Below are positions 28,112 to 38,600 of a stretch of 64,000 nucleotides of DNA, piece after piece. Every line of letters begins with the position of its first letter. The first letter of the stretch is position 1. The notes under the pieces were generated by a model. The model worked only from the letters and a program-made list of their open reading frames with translations, searched no databases and was not told where the DNA came from. Both the position numbers and the translations under genes were made by a program. Origin of the DNA: CAZSXU01 sp964610505. Its GTDB lineage: Bacteria > Arandabacterota > Arandabacteria > JAGLYR01. The stretch covers positions 6,371 to 70,370 of the forward strand of contig CAZSXU010000021.1 in NCBI GenBank assembly GCA_964610505.1. Reading direction: 5' to 3'.

Positions 28112-28588
28112 ATGGAACTGATCGTCGACGGTTACAACGTGATGCACGGAGTGCCCGAGTGGCGGGCGATGGAAAAGCAATCGCTGGCCGAAGCGAGGAC
28201 CACGATCGAGCGACGCCTGGCCCTGTACCGGGCGAAGCATCCCAGCGTCGCCATCCTTCTCTACTGGGACGGCGACCGGGACGTCACGAGGTCCAGACCG
28301 AGCCGGGTGCACGGCATCAGCGTGATTTTCACGCAATCCGGTGCGGACGGCGCCATCATCGGCCGCGTCCAGGCCTCCAGGAATCCCAAACAGGTGACGG
28401 TGGTTACGGATGATCGCGCGCTGGCCGAGGCCATCGAGGGGGCCGGGGCAAGCGTGATTCCCGTCGAACAGCTCGCCAAACGGTTGACGGAGCTCGGGGA
28501 CGACCCGGGCCGGCGTGCGAAACTAAGGCCCGACACCGGCGAGGGAAAGAAGATCACGGATGACTTGAAGGATGTGTGGGGAGCCTAA
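28112..28588 (+). CDS. NYN-domain RNA-binding/nuclease-like protein (YacP type)
   Basis: The 158-residue protein begins ELIVDGYNVMHG, the NYN (PIN-like) domain signature with its first catalytic Asp. Two further acidic clusters are visible (DGDRDVTRSRPS and VVTDDRALAEAI). YacP/Rae1 proteins are ribosome-associated or RNA-cleaving endonucleases in the cytoplasm. The gene stands alone between repeat-containing gaps. An octamer array starts directly after its TAA stop. The assignment to the NYN fold is sound; the specific target is unknown. Confidence 0.85.
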   Translation: MELIVDGYNVMHGVPEWRAMEKQSLAEARTTIERRLALYRAKHPSVAILLYWDGDRDVTRSRPSRVHGISVIFTQSGADGAIIGRVQASRNPKQVTVVTDDRALAEAIEGAGASVIPVEQLAKRLTELGDDPGRRAKLRPDTGEGKKITDDLKDVWGA

Positions 28589-28618
28589 GTGCGAATGGGT
28601 GAAAGGGTGAATTCACCC
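28589..28618. repeat. Octamer array, GGGTGAAN type, with a 14-base palindrome
   Basis: Three 8-base units (GTGCGAAT, GGGTGAAA, GGGTGAAT) start at the first base after the NYN stop. The last unit forms the palindrome GGGTGAATTCACCC with the next bases. Confidence 0.6.
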
Positions 28619-28807
28619 CGAAGACTACCGCCGCTCGTCCCGAGCCCGTCCCGAACGTGTCGAGGGAGCAGCGGCGATTCCATCGCCGCATGGCGTGGAG
28701 TACGACTGGTTCAACAACTACACAGGTATCGACTTGCGATCCATGCCTCGCCACGGTAGCCTGCGCATCCCGCCCTGGGGGAAACGGCGGTTCGCCGTTT
28801 CCTCCGA

Positions 28808-28835
28808 CTCAGTACTCAGAACCTAGAGCTCAGAA
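28808..28835. repeat. Heptamer array, CTCAGAA family (4 units)
   Basis: Four 7-base units (CTCAGTA, CTCAGAA, CCTAGAG, CTCAGAA) lie exactly against the stop codon (28836-28838) of the minus-strand subtilase. Read on the coding strand the unit is TTCTGAG. Confidence 0.7.
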
Positions 28836-31199
28836 CTATCTCAACAACACGATCTTCCGCGTCTCCACTCCCGCCGCGGCCTGCACCCGGCAGAAGTAGA
28901 CGCCGGGGGCGACATCGGTTCCCTCTTCGTCCTTCCCGTTCCAGTTTGCACGATAACGCCCGGGAGCCATGTCCCGATTCACGAGCGTAACGAGTCTCCG
29001 CCCGGAGGCATCGTAGATCGAGAGCGTCACCCGGCCCCGGGTGGGAATGTCGTACTCGACGCACGTCTCTGAACCGAAAGGGTTGGGCCGGGTTTCGCCC
29101 AGCGCCAGGGCGGACGGCAAGGAGGAGGCCTCCGCTTCGGGGGCGGCCGTCGGCGGCGCGACCCGAATGACGTACTCGGCGTTTCTCCCGTTGTTGCTCC
29201 AGAGGGCCAAGCCGTGCCACGCGGTCGTGTCCGCCATGTGCACCAGCGTCTCCGATTCTCCCGGTCCGGCCTCGTCGGCCAGCTGGTCCGCCGAGTATCG
29301 GTCGTGGCAGCAGCCCGGGAAGAGATCGGGGGTGAAGAGGGCCATTCCCAGATCCGCCTCTCCCGTGGGATCCAGTTCAATCTCGTACGCGTAATCCTTC
29401 TCGAGCATGATGCAGCAGATCTGTACGACGTGGGCGCTTTGCCAGGAGTACACGCCGAACTCGGATTCCACCTCCGGGGTCGGGAACAGACAGTCGAAGG
29501 GGGCCGTCCACTCGATGGCGTACTTCCCGCTCTCTCCCCAGGTTTCGAGGAACACCATTCCGTAGGACGTGTTGCGCTCCTGCCCGACGATGAACTCCAC
29601 CGCATTCTCCGGGGTGCCGGTCCCGCACCACAGGCCCCCCGAGTCCCACAGGGTGAGATGGAAATCCGGGTTCTCCGGCATCCGGACGCCTACGATCTCC
29701 CACTCGACGCCGCACGGTGCGCGAGGCGAGGTGATTAAGAAAGACGTGGAATCACGCGTGCTGCTGATTCGAACGTCTTCGAGGAGAAGGAGGCACTCAG
29801 GGTACAGAGCATGCGCCAGAGCGGAGTAGTCGTTGATTCTGCCGTGGCCGTGGCGTTCGTCGAATCCCACCGGATCTTCGCTGAGGCTCCCGGTCTCGTC
29901 GTCCGCCGTCGATTGAATGATCCACCGAACGCCTTCGTTCGTGAGACCGGGATTCGCCCCGAGGAGGAGGGAGGCGAGGCCGGAAACGTGGGGCGCCGCC
30001 ATGGAGGTCCCGTCGCGCCACACATAGCTGTCTCCCGGGTAGGTACTGTAGATGGCTTCCCCCGGGGCCACCACGTCCAAGAGCAACCCGTAGTTCGAGA
30101 AGTAGGCTCGGCGGTCCCAGCCGTCGGTGGCGCCGACGGCGATCACGTTCCAATAGCTGGCCGGATAGAACGGGATGTCCGTATCGTCGTTGCCCATCGC
30201 CGCGACCACGACACAGCCCGAGGCATGTGCGAAGTCGATGCTCTGCCGGATCATGGCGTTGGGTTGGTAGCTCCCGAGGCTGAGGTTGATAACCCGGGCG
30301 CCTTTCACCGCGGCGTAGGTGATGGCCTTGGCGATCCAGCTGCTCTCGCCGCCCGCATTAGCGTCCAGCGCCTTGAGCGGCATCAGGTGCCGGTAGGTCC
30401 AACACTGCCCGGCGACGCCCCTGTCGTTGTTCGGCTCGGCGCCCGCAATGCCCGCCACGTGCGTTCCGTGCCCGTGGTCGTCGTTCGAGTTGGGGCTGTC
30501 GGCAACCCAGTTCCAGCCCTGATAGTCGTCCACGTAGCCGTTCCCGTCGTCGTCTATCCCATTGCCGTCGATTTCATCGAAGTTGATCCAGATGCGGGAC
30601 CAGAGATCCTCGTGGTCCAGATCGATTCCCGTATCGACAATGGCCGTGAGCACCCCTTCCTGTTGGAGCCACCATCCTTCGGGCGCGTTCTTGTCCGCGT
30701 CCGGCCATCCTCCGTTCCAGAGATTGTTCTCGAATCCCCACTGGTTCAGAAACCCGGGATCGTTCGGGTAAATGCCGCCCCAGCGGTCTTTGCCGCAGGT
30801 CTCGAACCGGCAATCCAGTTCCGCAAACTCGACCTCGGGATCGGCGGCGTACGTTGCGACGAGAACGGAGTCCGCAACGGGATCCAGGGTGCCGAAGAGG
30901 TAGGTCCGGCCCATGCCCAGAGAATCGTACAGGGCCGAGTCGGGCGGGGCCATCTCGTCGGGCCGGACGAATAGACTCTCCGCCCACACGACCTTGTAGT
31001 CCGCGTTCAGACTGTCAATGGATGGGATGCCGGTGACGACGAACGAATCCGGGATTGTGATCACCACATCGTTGGCGAATTGAATCCCGAACCGATCGTC
31101 TGCGCACTGCCCGGCGGCTGTCTGGGTGAATGCCAGCAATCCCATCAAGACCAGTAGAGCAATATTTCCGGAAACAAATGTCGTGCGACAATTGGACAT
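28836..31199 (-). CDS. Secreted subtilisin-like protease (S8) with C-terminal sorting-type domain
   Basis: The 787-residue precursor has a signal peptide (ALLVLMGLLAFTQTAAGQ), a propeptide-like region to about residue 150 and an S8 catalytic domain. The triad is visible as Asp189 (AIVDTGIDLDHEDL), His244 (HGHGTHVAGIAG) and Ser399 (DGTSMAAPHVSGLA). An acidic DGNGIDDDGNGYVDD calcium-type loop follows the Asp. The C-terminal 85 residues form a FlgD-like domain (ETRPNPFGSE, then GVYFCRVQAAAGVETRK). It should be exported and digest extracellular protein. The start at 31199 has GGAGG six bases upstream; a promoter lies about 130 bases away. Confidence 0.93.
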   Translation of the reverse strand: MSNCRTTFVSGNIALLVLMGLLAFTQTAAGQCADDRFGIQFANDVVITIPDSFVVTGIPSIDSLNADYKVVWAESLFVRPDEMAPPDSALYDSLGMGRTYLFGTLDPVADSVLVATYAADPEVEFAELDCRFETCGKDRWGGIYPNDPGFLNQWGFENNLWNGGWPDADKNAPEGWWLQQEGVLTAIVDTGIDLDHEDLWSRIWINFDEIDGNGIDDDGNGYVDDYQGWNWVADSPNSNDDHGHGTHVAGIAGAEPNNDRGVAGQCWTYRHLMPLKALDANAGGESSWIAKAITYAAVKGARVINLSLGSYQPNAMIRQSIDFAHASGCVVVAAMGNDDTDIPFYPASYWNVIAVGATDGWDRRAYFSNYGLLLDVVAPGEAIYSTYPGDSYVWRDGTSMAAPHVSGLASLLLGANPGLTNEGVRWIIQSTADDETGSLSEDPVGFDERHGHGRINDYSALAHALYPECLLLLEDVRISSTRDSTSFLITSPRAPCGVEWEIVGVRMPENPDFHLTLWDSGGLWCGTGTPENAVEFIVGQERNTSYGMVFLETWGESGKYAIEWTAPFDCLFPTPEVESEFGVYSWQSAHVVQICCIMLEKDYAYEIELDPTGEADLGMALFTPDLFPGCCHDRYSADQLADEAGPGESETLVHMADTTAWHGLALWSNNGRNAEYVIRVAPPTAAPEAEASSLPSALALGETRPNPFGSETCVEYDIPTRGRVTLSIYDASGRRLVTLVNRDMAPGRYRANWNGKDEEGTDVAPGVYFCRVQAAAGVETRKIVLLR

Positions 31200-31575
31200 C
31201 ACTGCCTCCACGCGTTTCGCCCGCCAAAAAAGAGAGTTCGGTCGTTCAGAAGCACCGTTCACAGACGAACCCATCAGATCGAAGTCGGCTACACGGATGG
31301 GACTAGATCTGTTTCTGACGTTACTTCATATATTCTAACACAACCGAGGGCCCGTTGCAAGGACGACCTTCCAGCCGTTCGTAGTTTTACGTCCTCACGG
31401 TTCCCTCCCATTCCCCGATTGTCACGGTTCCGTGAAGGAACTATGATTCTCCCGGCGTGCGCGACGCGCCGATGTGCGGCGGCTGTCCCGGGGAATCGGG
31501 TTGGGGGCGCGTACGGTTGGCATCTCGGAACTCGGGATCCCGGAAACGTCCACTGCTTCAATGGCGGGGTTTTCG
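31200..31575. other. Divergent gap between subtilase and deaminase
   Basis: Apart from the minus-strand promoter candidate I see no gene or repeat. No clear promoter for the plus-strand deaminase was recognised. Confidence 0.5.
31332..31360 (-). promoter_or_regulatory. Promoter candidate for the subtilase gene
   Basis: On the minus strand TTGCAA (31360-31355), a 17-base spacer and TAGAAT (31337-31332) precede the subtilase start codon by about 130 bases, in a locally AT-rich stretch. Confidence 0.5.
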
Positions 31576-32016
31576 ATGGATCACTTCATGCAAGCGGCAC
31601 TGGACGCGGCGAAGCGGAGCCTGTCCGAGGGTGGGATTCCGATCGGATCCGTTCTCGTTTGCGGCGGCGAGATCATCGGAGTCGGATACAACCGGCGAGT
31701 GCAGGAACAGAGCCCGGTGCTCCATGCCGAGATCGATGCTCTGAGACAGGCGGGCCGGCAGCCCGCGCGCGTCTACCGGGAGTCGATCCTCTACACGACA
31801 CTGTCGCCCTGTTCGATGTGCTCGGGAGCCATTCTGCTCTACGGGATTCCGAACGTGGTGATCGGCGAGAACCGGACGTACCGAGGTGAAGAGGATCTTC
31901 TTGGGGAAAGAGGAGTCCACGTCGAGGTCATCGACAGCCGGGAGTGCTACGATCTTCTTCAGCAGTTCATTCGCGCACATCCGGAGCTATGGAACGAAGA
32001 CATCGGCCGGTCGTAG
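31576..32016 (+). CDS. Nucleoside/cytosine deaminase family protein
   Basis: The 146-residue enzyme has the zinc-dependent CDA-fold motifs HAEIDAL (His ligand and catalytic Glu) and SPCSMCSGAILLYG (two Cys ligands). The N-terminus FMQAALDAAKRSLSEGGIPIG closely resembles yeast FCY1-type cytosine deaminases rather than TadA. It converts cytosine to uracil or acts on a related base in the cytoplasm. ATG 31576 is preferred on family length; ATG 31561 is in frame and neither has a good ribosome site. It stands alone between two convergent or divergent neighbours. Confidence 0.87.
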   Translation: MDHFMQAALDAAKRSLSEGGIPIGSVLVCGGEIIGVGYNRRVQEQSPVLHAEIDALRQAGRQPARVYRESILYTTLSPCSMCSGAILLYGIPNVVIGENRTYRGEEDLLGERGVHVEVIDSRECYDLLQQFIRAHPELWNEDIGRS

Positions 32017-32053
32017 GGGGCGCGGGCATTGTCCCGCCTCCTGTCCATCCTGC

Positions 32054-33841
32054 TCATTCTCCCGGCTTCTCCCCGGCGCGCAACGCTCTCAGTATTTCCG
32101 CCGCGTTGGCGTTTTCCGGATCCAGCCGGAGAGACCGTTCGTAGTTGTGGATGGCCTGATCGGTAAAGCCCGCCTCCATGTAGGCTTCGCCGAGGCTGTC
32201 GTAGCCGTTGGCATAGTCGGGGAAGGTGGTGACGTTCAACGTGAAGATGTCGATGGCGTCCCGGGTCCGTCCGACACTCAGCATCTCATATCCGAGGTCG
32301 TTCAGAAGAGCCTCGCCGATCTCGAGGGGATGTTCCTGTCTGAGCTCTCGATACCGCTCCGCCATCCTGTCGAATCCGTCCGTCCACAGGGTCTTTGTGA
32401 TCACCATGGCGTAGTAGGCGTTGGCCTCGGATGTCCGGCGTCGGAGATTGAGATCGATGGCCCTCTCGTACGTCTCCCAGGCTTTCGCCTCCTGCCCCTC
32501 TCGGAGGTAGGCCGCACCCAGTGAGTAGAGGATGAGGGGCATGTCGGGAAATTCCTCGGCGGCGATGCGCAGGACCTCTGTGCTTGCCTCGTCCTTCCCG
32601 GCCTCCCGGAGCTCGCCCGAGACCATCTGGAGTTCGTCCACATCGATATAGTACACATCGGGATCGCCCGCCTTTGCCTGCCGGTAGGACTCCAGGGCGG
32701 ATTCGAGGCCACGGGTCTCGATGTCATCCGCCAGGTTCCGGGCCAGCGACTCCCGGAAGTCGTGGAGTCCCGCGTTCTCATCCTGGCGCGCCAGTTTCCC
32801 CGAGCTGAGGAGAGAAACCGCCAGTTCAAGCACGCGGTCTCTTCCCTCGGCCGTATCCTCCTCGGTCCGGATCTGCCGGATATCCGGGGGAACCCCGATG
32901 CCCTCCCAGCAAAATCCCGTATGATCCAGAAAGAGCTTGTAGGAGACCGAGAAGCCCCATCCGTTCGGCAGGCGGTCGCGGTACATGTCGGCGAAACACC
33001 CGGAGCTGAAATCTCCGATGACGGTGACATGTGGAAGCACCCTCATCGCCAGAGCGAAATTCTCCGCCGCACTGATTGACGTCCGATCCATGAGGAGGAT
33101 CACGGGTTTCGTGAACCGGGTCGGGCCGCCGGGTTCCACGTACCAGTACCTCGGTGGCGTGAAATCGCCGTACCCGGGGCCGTTTCGGATCTGTGTCGTC
33201 ATGTAGAGCCTTTTCCGATCGGCAAAACGGTCCGCGATGAGCTTCCCGACCCGGTCGTCTCCGCCGCCGTTTCTCCGAACGTCCACGATCATGCCTCGCG
33301 CGTTCTTGAGCTCGTCGATGATCCGATCGATGGCCTTGCCGCTTGCTTCGATGTCTCCGAAACCTCTGAAATGGAAGTAGCCGATGTCATCGGCCGCCCA
33401 TCCGAACGCGAAGACCCCTTCTCCGATCTCCTCCAGCGCTTTCCCGAAATAGCCGTCGGGCGCCGGTCTTTGTGACAGGTATTCCCGGAAGGCCCCACCC
33501 CCCCGGTCCCCGAACATCTCGCCCAGGTATCCGGCATCGAAAAAGCGTTCCGGGTCCTGCGATGTCAGCATGACATGGTTGTCGTTCAGATGTCCCAGCA
33601 TGCTCGACATGATGGAAAACAGCTCGTCGTCGGTGGTTTCGGAGGTCACCTGCGGCCGGTAGACGTGATAGAGGGCCCGCCAGTCGACGGGTTTTACGTC
33701 GAAGAGGGCATAGTTTGCGTCGTAGGCGTTCCAGAGCGTTTCGAAGTTCTTCTCGGGGTCGTTCGCTTCCTGCGCGTGCGCGGGCCAGACGATCCGCGTG
33801 GTCAAGATCAGAAGCCCCAGCGAGTATCCGAATCCTCTCAT
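32054..33841 (-). CDS. Exported S41-family (tail-specific-like) protease with TPR region
   Basis: The 595-residue protein has a signal peptide (LGLLILTTRIVWPAHAQ). An S41 domain follows with GYFHFRGFGDIEA, the NARGMIVDVRRNGGG strand and the catalytic Ser in RTSISAAENF (Ser257 in this numbering). A C-terminal stretch of TPR-like repeats (ILYSLGAAYLREGQEAKAWE, LGEAYMEAGFTDQAIHNYE) occupies about residues 440-590. S41 peptidases cleave C-termini or damaged envelope proteins; the TPR part may bind a partner. The strong AAGGAGG site six bases before 33841 fixes the start over the longer frame to 33979. Confidence 0.87.
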   Translation of the reverse strand: MRGFGYSLGLLILTTRIVWPAHAQEANDPEKNFETLWNAYDANYALFDVKPVDWRALYHVYRPQVTSETTDDELFSIMSSMLGHLNDNHVMLTSQDPERFFDAGYLGEMFGDRGGGAFREYLSQRPAPDGYFGKALEEIGEGVFAFGWAADDIGYFHFRGFGDIEASGKAIDRIIDELKNARGMIVDVRRNGGGDDRVGKLIADRFADRKRLYMTTQIRNGPGYGDFTPPRYWYVEPGGPTRFTKPVILLMDRTSISAAENFALAMRVLPHVTVIGDFSSGCFADMYRDRLPNGWGFSVSYKLFLDHTGFCWEGIGVPPDIRQIRTEEDTAEGRDRVLELAVSLLSSGKLARQDENAGLHDFRESLARNLADDIETRGLESALESYRQAKAGDPDVYYIDVDELQMVSGELREAGKDEASTEVLRIAAEEFPDMPLILYSLGAAYLREGQEAKAWETYERAIDLNLRRRTSEANAYYAMVITKTLWTDGFDRMAERYRELRQEHPLEIGEALLNDLGYEMLSVGRTRDAIDIFTLNVTTFPDYANGYDSLGEAYMEAGFTDQAIHNYERSLRLDPENANAAEILRALRAGEKPGE

Positions 33842-34059
33842 GTGCTGCCTCCTTGCATCGATCTCATCCGCGGCAGCAAACGACCGCAGCCGCCCGGCCG
33901 CAGCGGCTCTCGTGTTGAAAGCATTCTCGACCCGCTCGGGTTCTCCGTGCGGCACCGGATCGGTGACTTCAGTATGCATATGTACGCTGACTTCCGCTAC
34001 TTTGTTTCTCCGCAGATATCCGGTGCGATCCTCCCCTGCGGATAGGCCGCCCTCGCCGG

Positions 34060-34088
34060 TTGACGCGGGGGGGCGCCTGCGCTATACT
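34060..34088 (+). promoter_or_regulatory. Sigma70-type promoter for the 34136 gene
   Basis: TTGACG (34060-34065), a G-rich 17-base spacer and TATACT (34083-34088) lie about 48 bases before the start codon, with GAGGTGA as ribosome site. The rest of the 294-base divergent gap (33842-34135) shows no gene. Confidence 0.7.
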
Positions 34089-34135
34089 ATAGGTAGGAAT
34101 AGGGCATTGGAGTCAACCCCTAGAGGTGACGAGCC

Positions 34136-35344
34136 ATGTCTATGCGCAGAGGTATCGTTGTAGCTTGTTTGCTGGTTCTTGCGGCGACTCCCGTGTACGG
34201 CCTTACGGTTGCGGACGTCGTCGAGATGACCGAGGCCGGTCTGGGGGATGAAGTCATCATCAACCAGATTCGGGCGACCCACTCGTGGTTCGACCTCACG
34301 GTGGATGAGATCATCGCCCTCAGCAACGCCGGCGTGAGCGACGCCGTGTTGTCGACCATGATTGCCACGGCCTTCGATGAGACGTCCTACGGAACGTACG
34401 ACGCCTACGACTACGATTCGTACGACTACGATTCGTACGAGTACGACGACAACTACAGCAACACCCGCTATGTGGTCGTCGAAGACGAGCCGGACGTTCA
34501 CACGTACCTTCATCTGGGCGTCGGGTATCACAGCTACCCGTGGAGCTATGTCTGGTGGGATTACTGGTCGCCCTCGTGGGACTACTATTGGTACGCCGGC
34601 GATTTCTGCCGCCCCTGGTGGAGCGTGCACTACCGACCGTGGCACCATCGTTCTTACTGCTGGCACCCCTATGACTGGTGCGGAACGTATACCTGGTGGG
34701 ATCGGGACCATTGTGACCGTGTCTGCCACGTGGGCTCGGGAAGAAGCCAGGTGCGGTGGAAATCGGCCACGCCCGCTCTTCCCGTGACGCTGGCCGGTTC
34801 GAAGACACGGATGAAGGCCATTCGGGACGCCGACCGGGGACGGACCGAATCGGTCCTGGCGCGGTTGGAGCCGACGCGGAAAAAATCTACCACGTCTCGC
34901 AATCTGCTCGCATCGAAAGGATACCGGACCTCCGGAGGTTCCGTGCCGGCGGCGGTGACGAAAGGTTCCAAGACTCGAGCGTCGCAGGCGGCCTCCGTCC
35001 ACGCTCTCGGCAAGCGAAAGACCTCCACGGTCGGCCCGCGCGTCGATTCCCGTTCGCTCTCGAACAAGAAGCGGACAGCGCCCGCCCATCGGGGGTCCAG
35101 CATCAGCAAGAGCAAGGTCATCCGGTCGCGCGACAAGACCTCTTCCAGCGCCCATCGGCCCGCAAAGACGTGGGGCAGCAGCAAGAAGAAATCCTCCGGC
35201 TCTTCGAGCAAGGCGACCAAATCCAGCGTGCGGTCGAAATCCGGCTCGAACAAATCCTCACCGGCACGGAGCAGCCGGTCGGGTTCGAAGTCGGGCTCGA
35301 AATCTTCGAGCGGTTCGTCCAAGGGCTCGAAGAAGAAGCGGTAG
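34136..35344 (+). CDS. Exported low-complexity protein (Tyr/Trp/His-rich, then Ser/Lys-rich)
   Basis: The 402-residue product has a signal peptide (VVACLLVLAATPVYG) and a short helical domain of about 55 residues with repeated motif (LTVADVVEMTEAGLGDEVII, then LTVDEIIALSNAGVSDAVLS). This is seen in poorly characterised exported proteins. An Asp-Tyr tandem segment follows, coded by two perfect 15-base repeats at 34409-34438, then a Trp/Tyr/His-dense stretch (YHSYPWSYVWWDYWSPSWDY). The last 200 residues are Lys/Arg/Ser-rich and end KGSKKKR. No family with known function is recognised. The basic tail might bind polyanions such as surface polymer; that is speculation. A strong terminator follows. 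Confidence 0.75.
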   Translation: MSMRRGIVVACLLVLAATPVYGLTVADVVEMTEAGLGDEVIINQIRATHSWFDLTVDEIIALSNAGVSDAVLSTMIATAFDETSYGTYDAYDYDSYDYDSYEYDDNYSNTRYVVVEDEPDVHTYLHLGVGYHSYPWSYVWWDYWSPSWDYYWYAGDFCRPWWSVHYRPWHHRSYCWHPYDWCGTYTWWDRDHCDRVCHVGSGRSQVRWKSATPALPVTLAGSKTRMKAIRDADRGRTESVLARLEPTRKKSTTSRNLLASKGYRTSGGSVPAAVTKGSKTRASQAASVHALGKRKTSTVGPRVDSRSLSNKKRTAPAHRGSSISKSKVIRSRDKTSSSAHRPAKTWGSSKKKSSGSSSKATKSSVRSKSGSNKSSPARSSRSGSKSGSKSSSGSSKGSKKKR

Positions 35345-35368
35345 ATAGCCATACAGTGGAAGGAACGA

Positions 35369-35397
35369 GGGGAAGGCCCACGGGCCTTCCCCTTTTT
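35369..35397 (+). terminator. Rho-independent terminator
   Basis: GGGGAAGGCCC (35369-35379) and its exact complement GGGCCTTCCCC (35382-35392) form the stem, followed by five T residues. It ends the transcript of the low-complexity protein gene. Confidence 0.9.
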
Positions 35398-35612
35398 CCT
35401 TGAGGCATAGGTCCTACAGGACGAGTGGAAACCGGACAGGCCGCCGTCCGGCTTGGCGGGAACCGCAGACCGCCTTAGATTGTATCGGGTTCAGAGCAGG
35501 CCGCCGGCCCTGCACAGGAATCCCCAAAAGGGCCTCTTGCGCTCACTCCCGGATTCGGTGTAGTCTGACGGATCATTCTGTGTAGGTTGTCCTTCTCGTC
35601 GGAGGGTGCCCG

Positions 35613-38600
35613 ATGCGGGCGCTTCGCACTGTTCTTCTTCTCTGTTTGTCCGCCGCTTTCCTTCCGGCGGTGGTGTCCGCGTCCGACAAGGGAGCGGAAG
35701 TTCTCGTCTCCGCCGAGAACCGGGTGGTCGTTCGTCTCGAATTCCGGGCGCCGGAGATCGAAGAAGTCGTGCTGGACGGGCAGGTGTTTCACCGGCCTCG
35801 TATGGAGAACTGCGTTCCGCTGATCGATCCCGGTCATCCCGAGGTTCCGGCGAGAGGCGTTCTTGTGGGGATCCCCTTCGGCGTGGAGCCCCGTGTGCGG
35901 TTGCTGGATGTCCGGCGCGGGGGAGAGCTCGGGCCGCTTCGAATCGTGCCTGCACCCACATACGAACCCTCCCGGGGCGAGGAGATCGATAGGCTGGTGC
36001 CCCGCTACGATCCGGATGCATCGATCTACGGTCGCGGGGCGATGTTCCCCGAGGAATGGGTGGAGGCGGGTTGGGACGGGACTCTTCGATTTCAACGGGT
36101 TCTCCAGGTCTCCGTGTTTCCCTTGAAGTGGAACCCCGCCGGGGGCGGTGAATGGGCGGACCGGGTGACGTTCGAGGTGTCCTGGGATAACGCCGCCGAT
36201 CTCAAGGGGCTCGGGTCTCCGCCGGTCGAGCCGCTGTGGGAAGGCACATATAGAAGGGCCGTCGTCAATGCGGAGGGCGCGCGCCGGTGGCGACAGTGTC
36301 CGGCGCCGGCACCCGCGATGAAACGTACGGTCCAGCGGACCGACGAGTTCAAGCTCATCGTCACCGAAACGGGCCTCTACGAGGTCCGGTACGAGGATCT
36401 CGACGGGCTGGCGGGCTCCATCCCCAATGACGAGTTCGGGATCTACCGGAAAGTCTACTCGGACAGCGGGAGCGTTCCCTGGGAAGAAGCGTTCACGCCT
36501 ATCCACCTGGTGGATGCGGACGGGGACGGCAACTTCGGTGCGGGCGACCGGTTCTACTTCTGGGCCGAGAATTTCCAGGACGCCTACGTTGTGTATGGTT
36601 TCGAGGACCGGTATGCGCAGGAGAACGTGTACTGGTTCGGCACGGGACCGGCGGGAGGAACCCGCATGGACAGCCTCGAGACCTGGGAGGGAGCCGCGGC
36701 CGGAACGCTGGAAACGTTTCCGGAAGTCCTGCATTTTGAGATCGATGCCTACTACGAGGATGAGCCGAACGGTCCCGACTACGATGGGCTGCCGCCCCAG
36801 AGAGACGCGGAACAGTGGTTCTGGACGTGGTACAACGAACACGAGGGCATGGTCGGGATTCAGGTCCACGACCAGGACCCGGCGACGCTCTTCGGTCTCC
36901 GCTCCCGGTTTGTCGGCGGGAATGATGGGACGCACTACATCACCCCGACACTTCTGAACGGCGCGTCTCAGTACTACGAGATGGACGAATTCCACTTCTT
37001 CGATTACTCCGAGTACATTTTCGACTCCGGGCAGGTTCTCCCGAACACGGTGCTGCTCGACGGCGCGAACTACTTCCTCTACGAGGGGTACCGCGAAACG
37101 GGCGGCCAAACGCTACAGAGGACGGGAGCGTTTCTGGATTGGGTGGAGCTCACCTACGATCGGCGGCTCACGGCTCGGGACGACTATCTCGTCTTCAATT
37201 CGGGGCAGACCACGGGAGCCGCCGCGCTTCTCGTGGAGGGCTTTACGGATCCTTCGATTCTGCTCTTCGACATCACGGATCCCGGCGAGGTGCGGAGACG
37301 GATGTTGCCCTCCGGGGCGGTGGAGGAGGACGGGGGAACCTACAGGTTGACCTTCGCCGACAGTCTCGGCGCCAAGAGCGCCGGGGCGGCGCGGTGGGTG
37401 GCCGTGGCGAACGGTGGCGCCAGGCGTTTCTCCGAGGATCGGGTACTGAGGGACGAACCCTCATCGCTCCACAGTTCCGAGGGTGACTATGTGGTGATCG
37501 CGCACCCTCTCTTTCTCGATGGAATCGCGCCGCTCGTCGCCCACCGGGAGAGTCAGGGGTTCCAGGTGCAGGTGGCCGACGTCCACGACGTGTACGATGA
37601 GTTCAATGGTGGAATGAAGGACCCGGTTGCGATCAAACGGTACCTCCGGTGGGGATTCGATCACTGGACGAAGAAACCCCAGTTCGTTCTGCTGGTGGGA
37701 GACGCCAGCGAGGACCACCGCGGAATCTACGTCGAGAGTGGTCCCGATTTCGTGCCCACCGTGAGCACGATTGCCTACTCCGAGCTGGCGGCAATTGACA
37801 ACTGGTTCGTTCGGCTGGACGACGACTCCTACCTTCTGGATCTCTACCTGGGACGCCTGTCTGTCGGTTCCGAGGCGGAGCTGGAAACGGTCGTCGACAA
37901 GATCCTGGCGTACGAGCAGTTCTCTCCTGACGACGCGTGGCGCGGCCGGGTGGTGTTGTTGAGCGACGATTTGTGCTCGAGCGTGGAGTACTCGTGTATG
38001 CGGGGCGGGGACCTGGAGTTTGAGAGCGCCACGCGCGACGCGGCGGCCATCGCGCGGGCGAGCCCGGGCGGTGCTCCGGACGTCGTGGAGATCCACCTCA
38101 GCGAATACACCGGGTATACGTACGAGGACGGCTATCACGGGCCGTGCTACGGGGGTACCGTCACGCAGTTCAAGTCCTGCCTCTGGGAGTCCGTGTACGC
38201 CAACGTGACGCCGCTGCTGTTTGAGAATCTCAACGAGGGGGCGATGCTCTTCACCTTCCAGGGGCACGGAAACCGGAAGACCGTATTCGATGAGTTCGTG
38301 ATCCTGGACACCTCCGTCATGATATCCATGTGGCGGTCGGATGTGACCGACTTCTCCTCGAATTCGGAAAAACCGTACATCGTGCACGGGTTCGGATGCC
38401 ACTTCGCGGATTTCGACGAGGTGGAGGAGGAAGACGACATCACGCAGGAGTCCATCCTCGAGAAGATGCTGTTCCTTCCGAACAAGGGCGCCGTGGCGGT
38501 CCTCGGGAGTACGGCGCTGGAAGCGGCCAATACGAACGCGGAGTACGAGCGGCAGCTCTATCGCGCCTTCTTCGACAGTCCCCCGACGGCGGCGAAGGAT

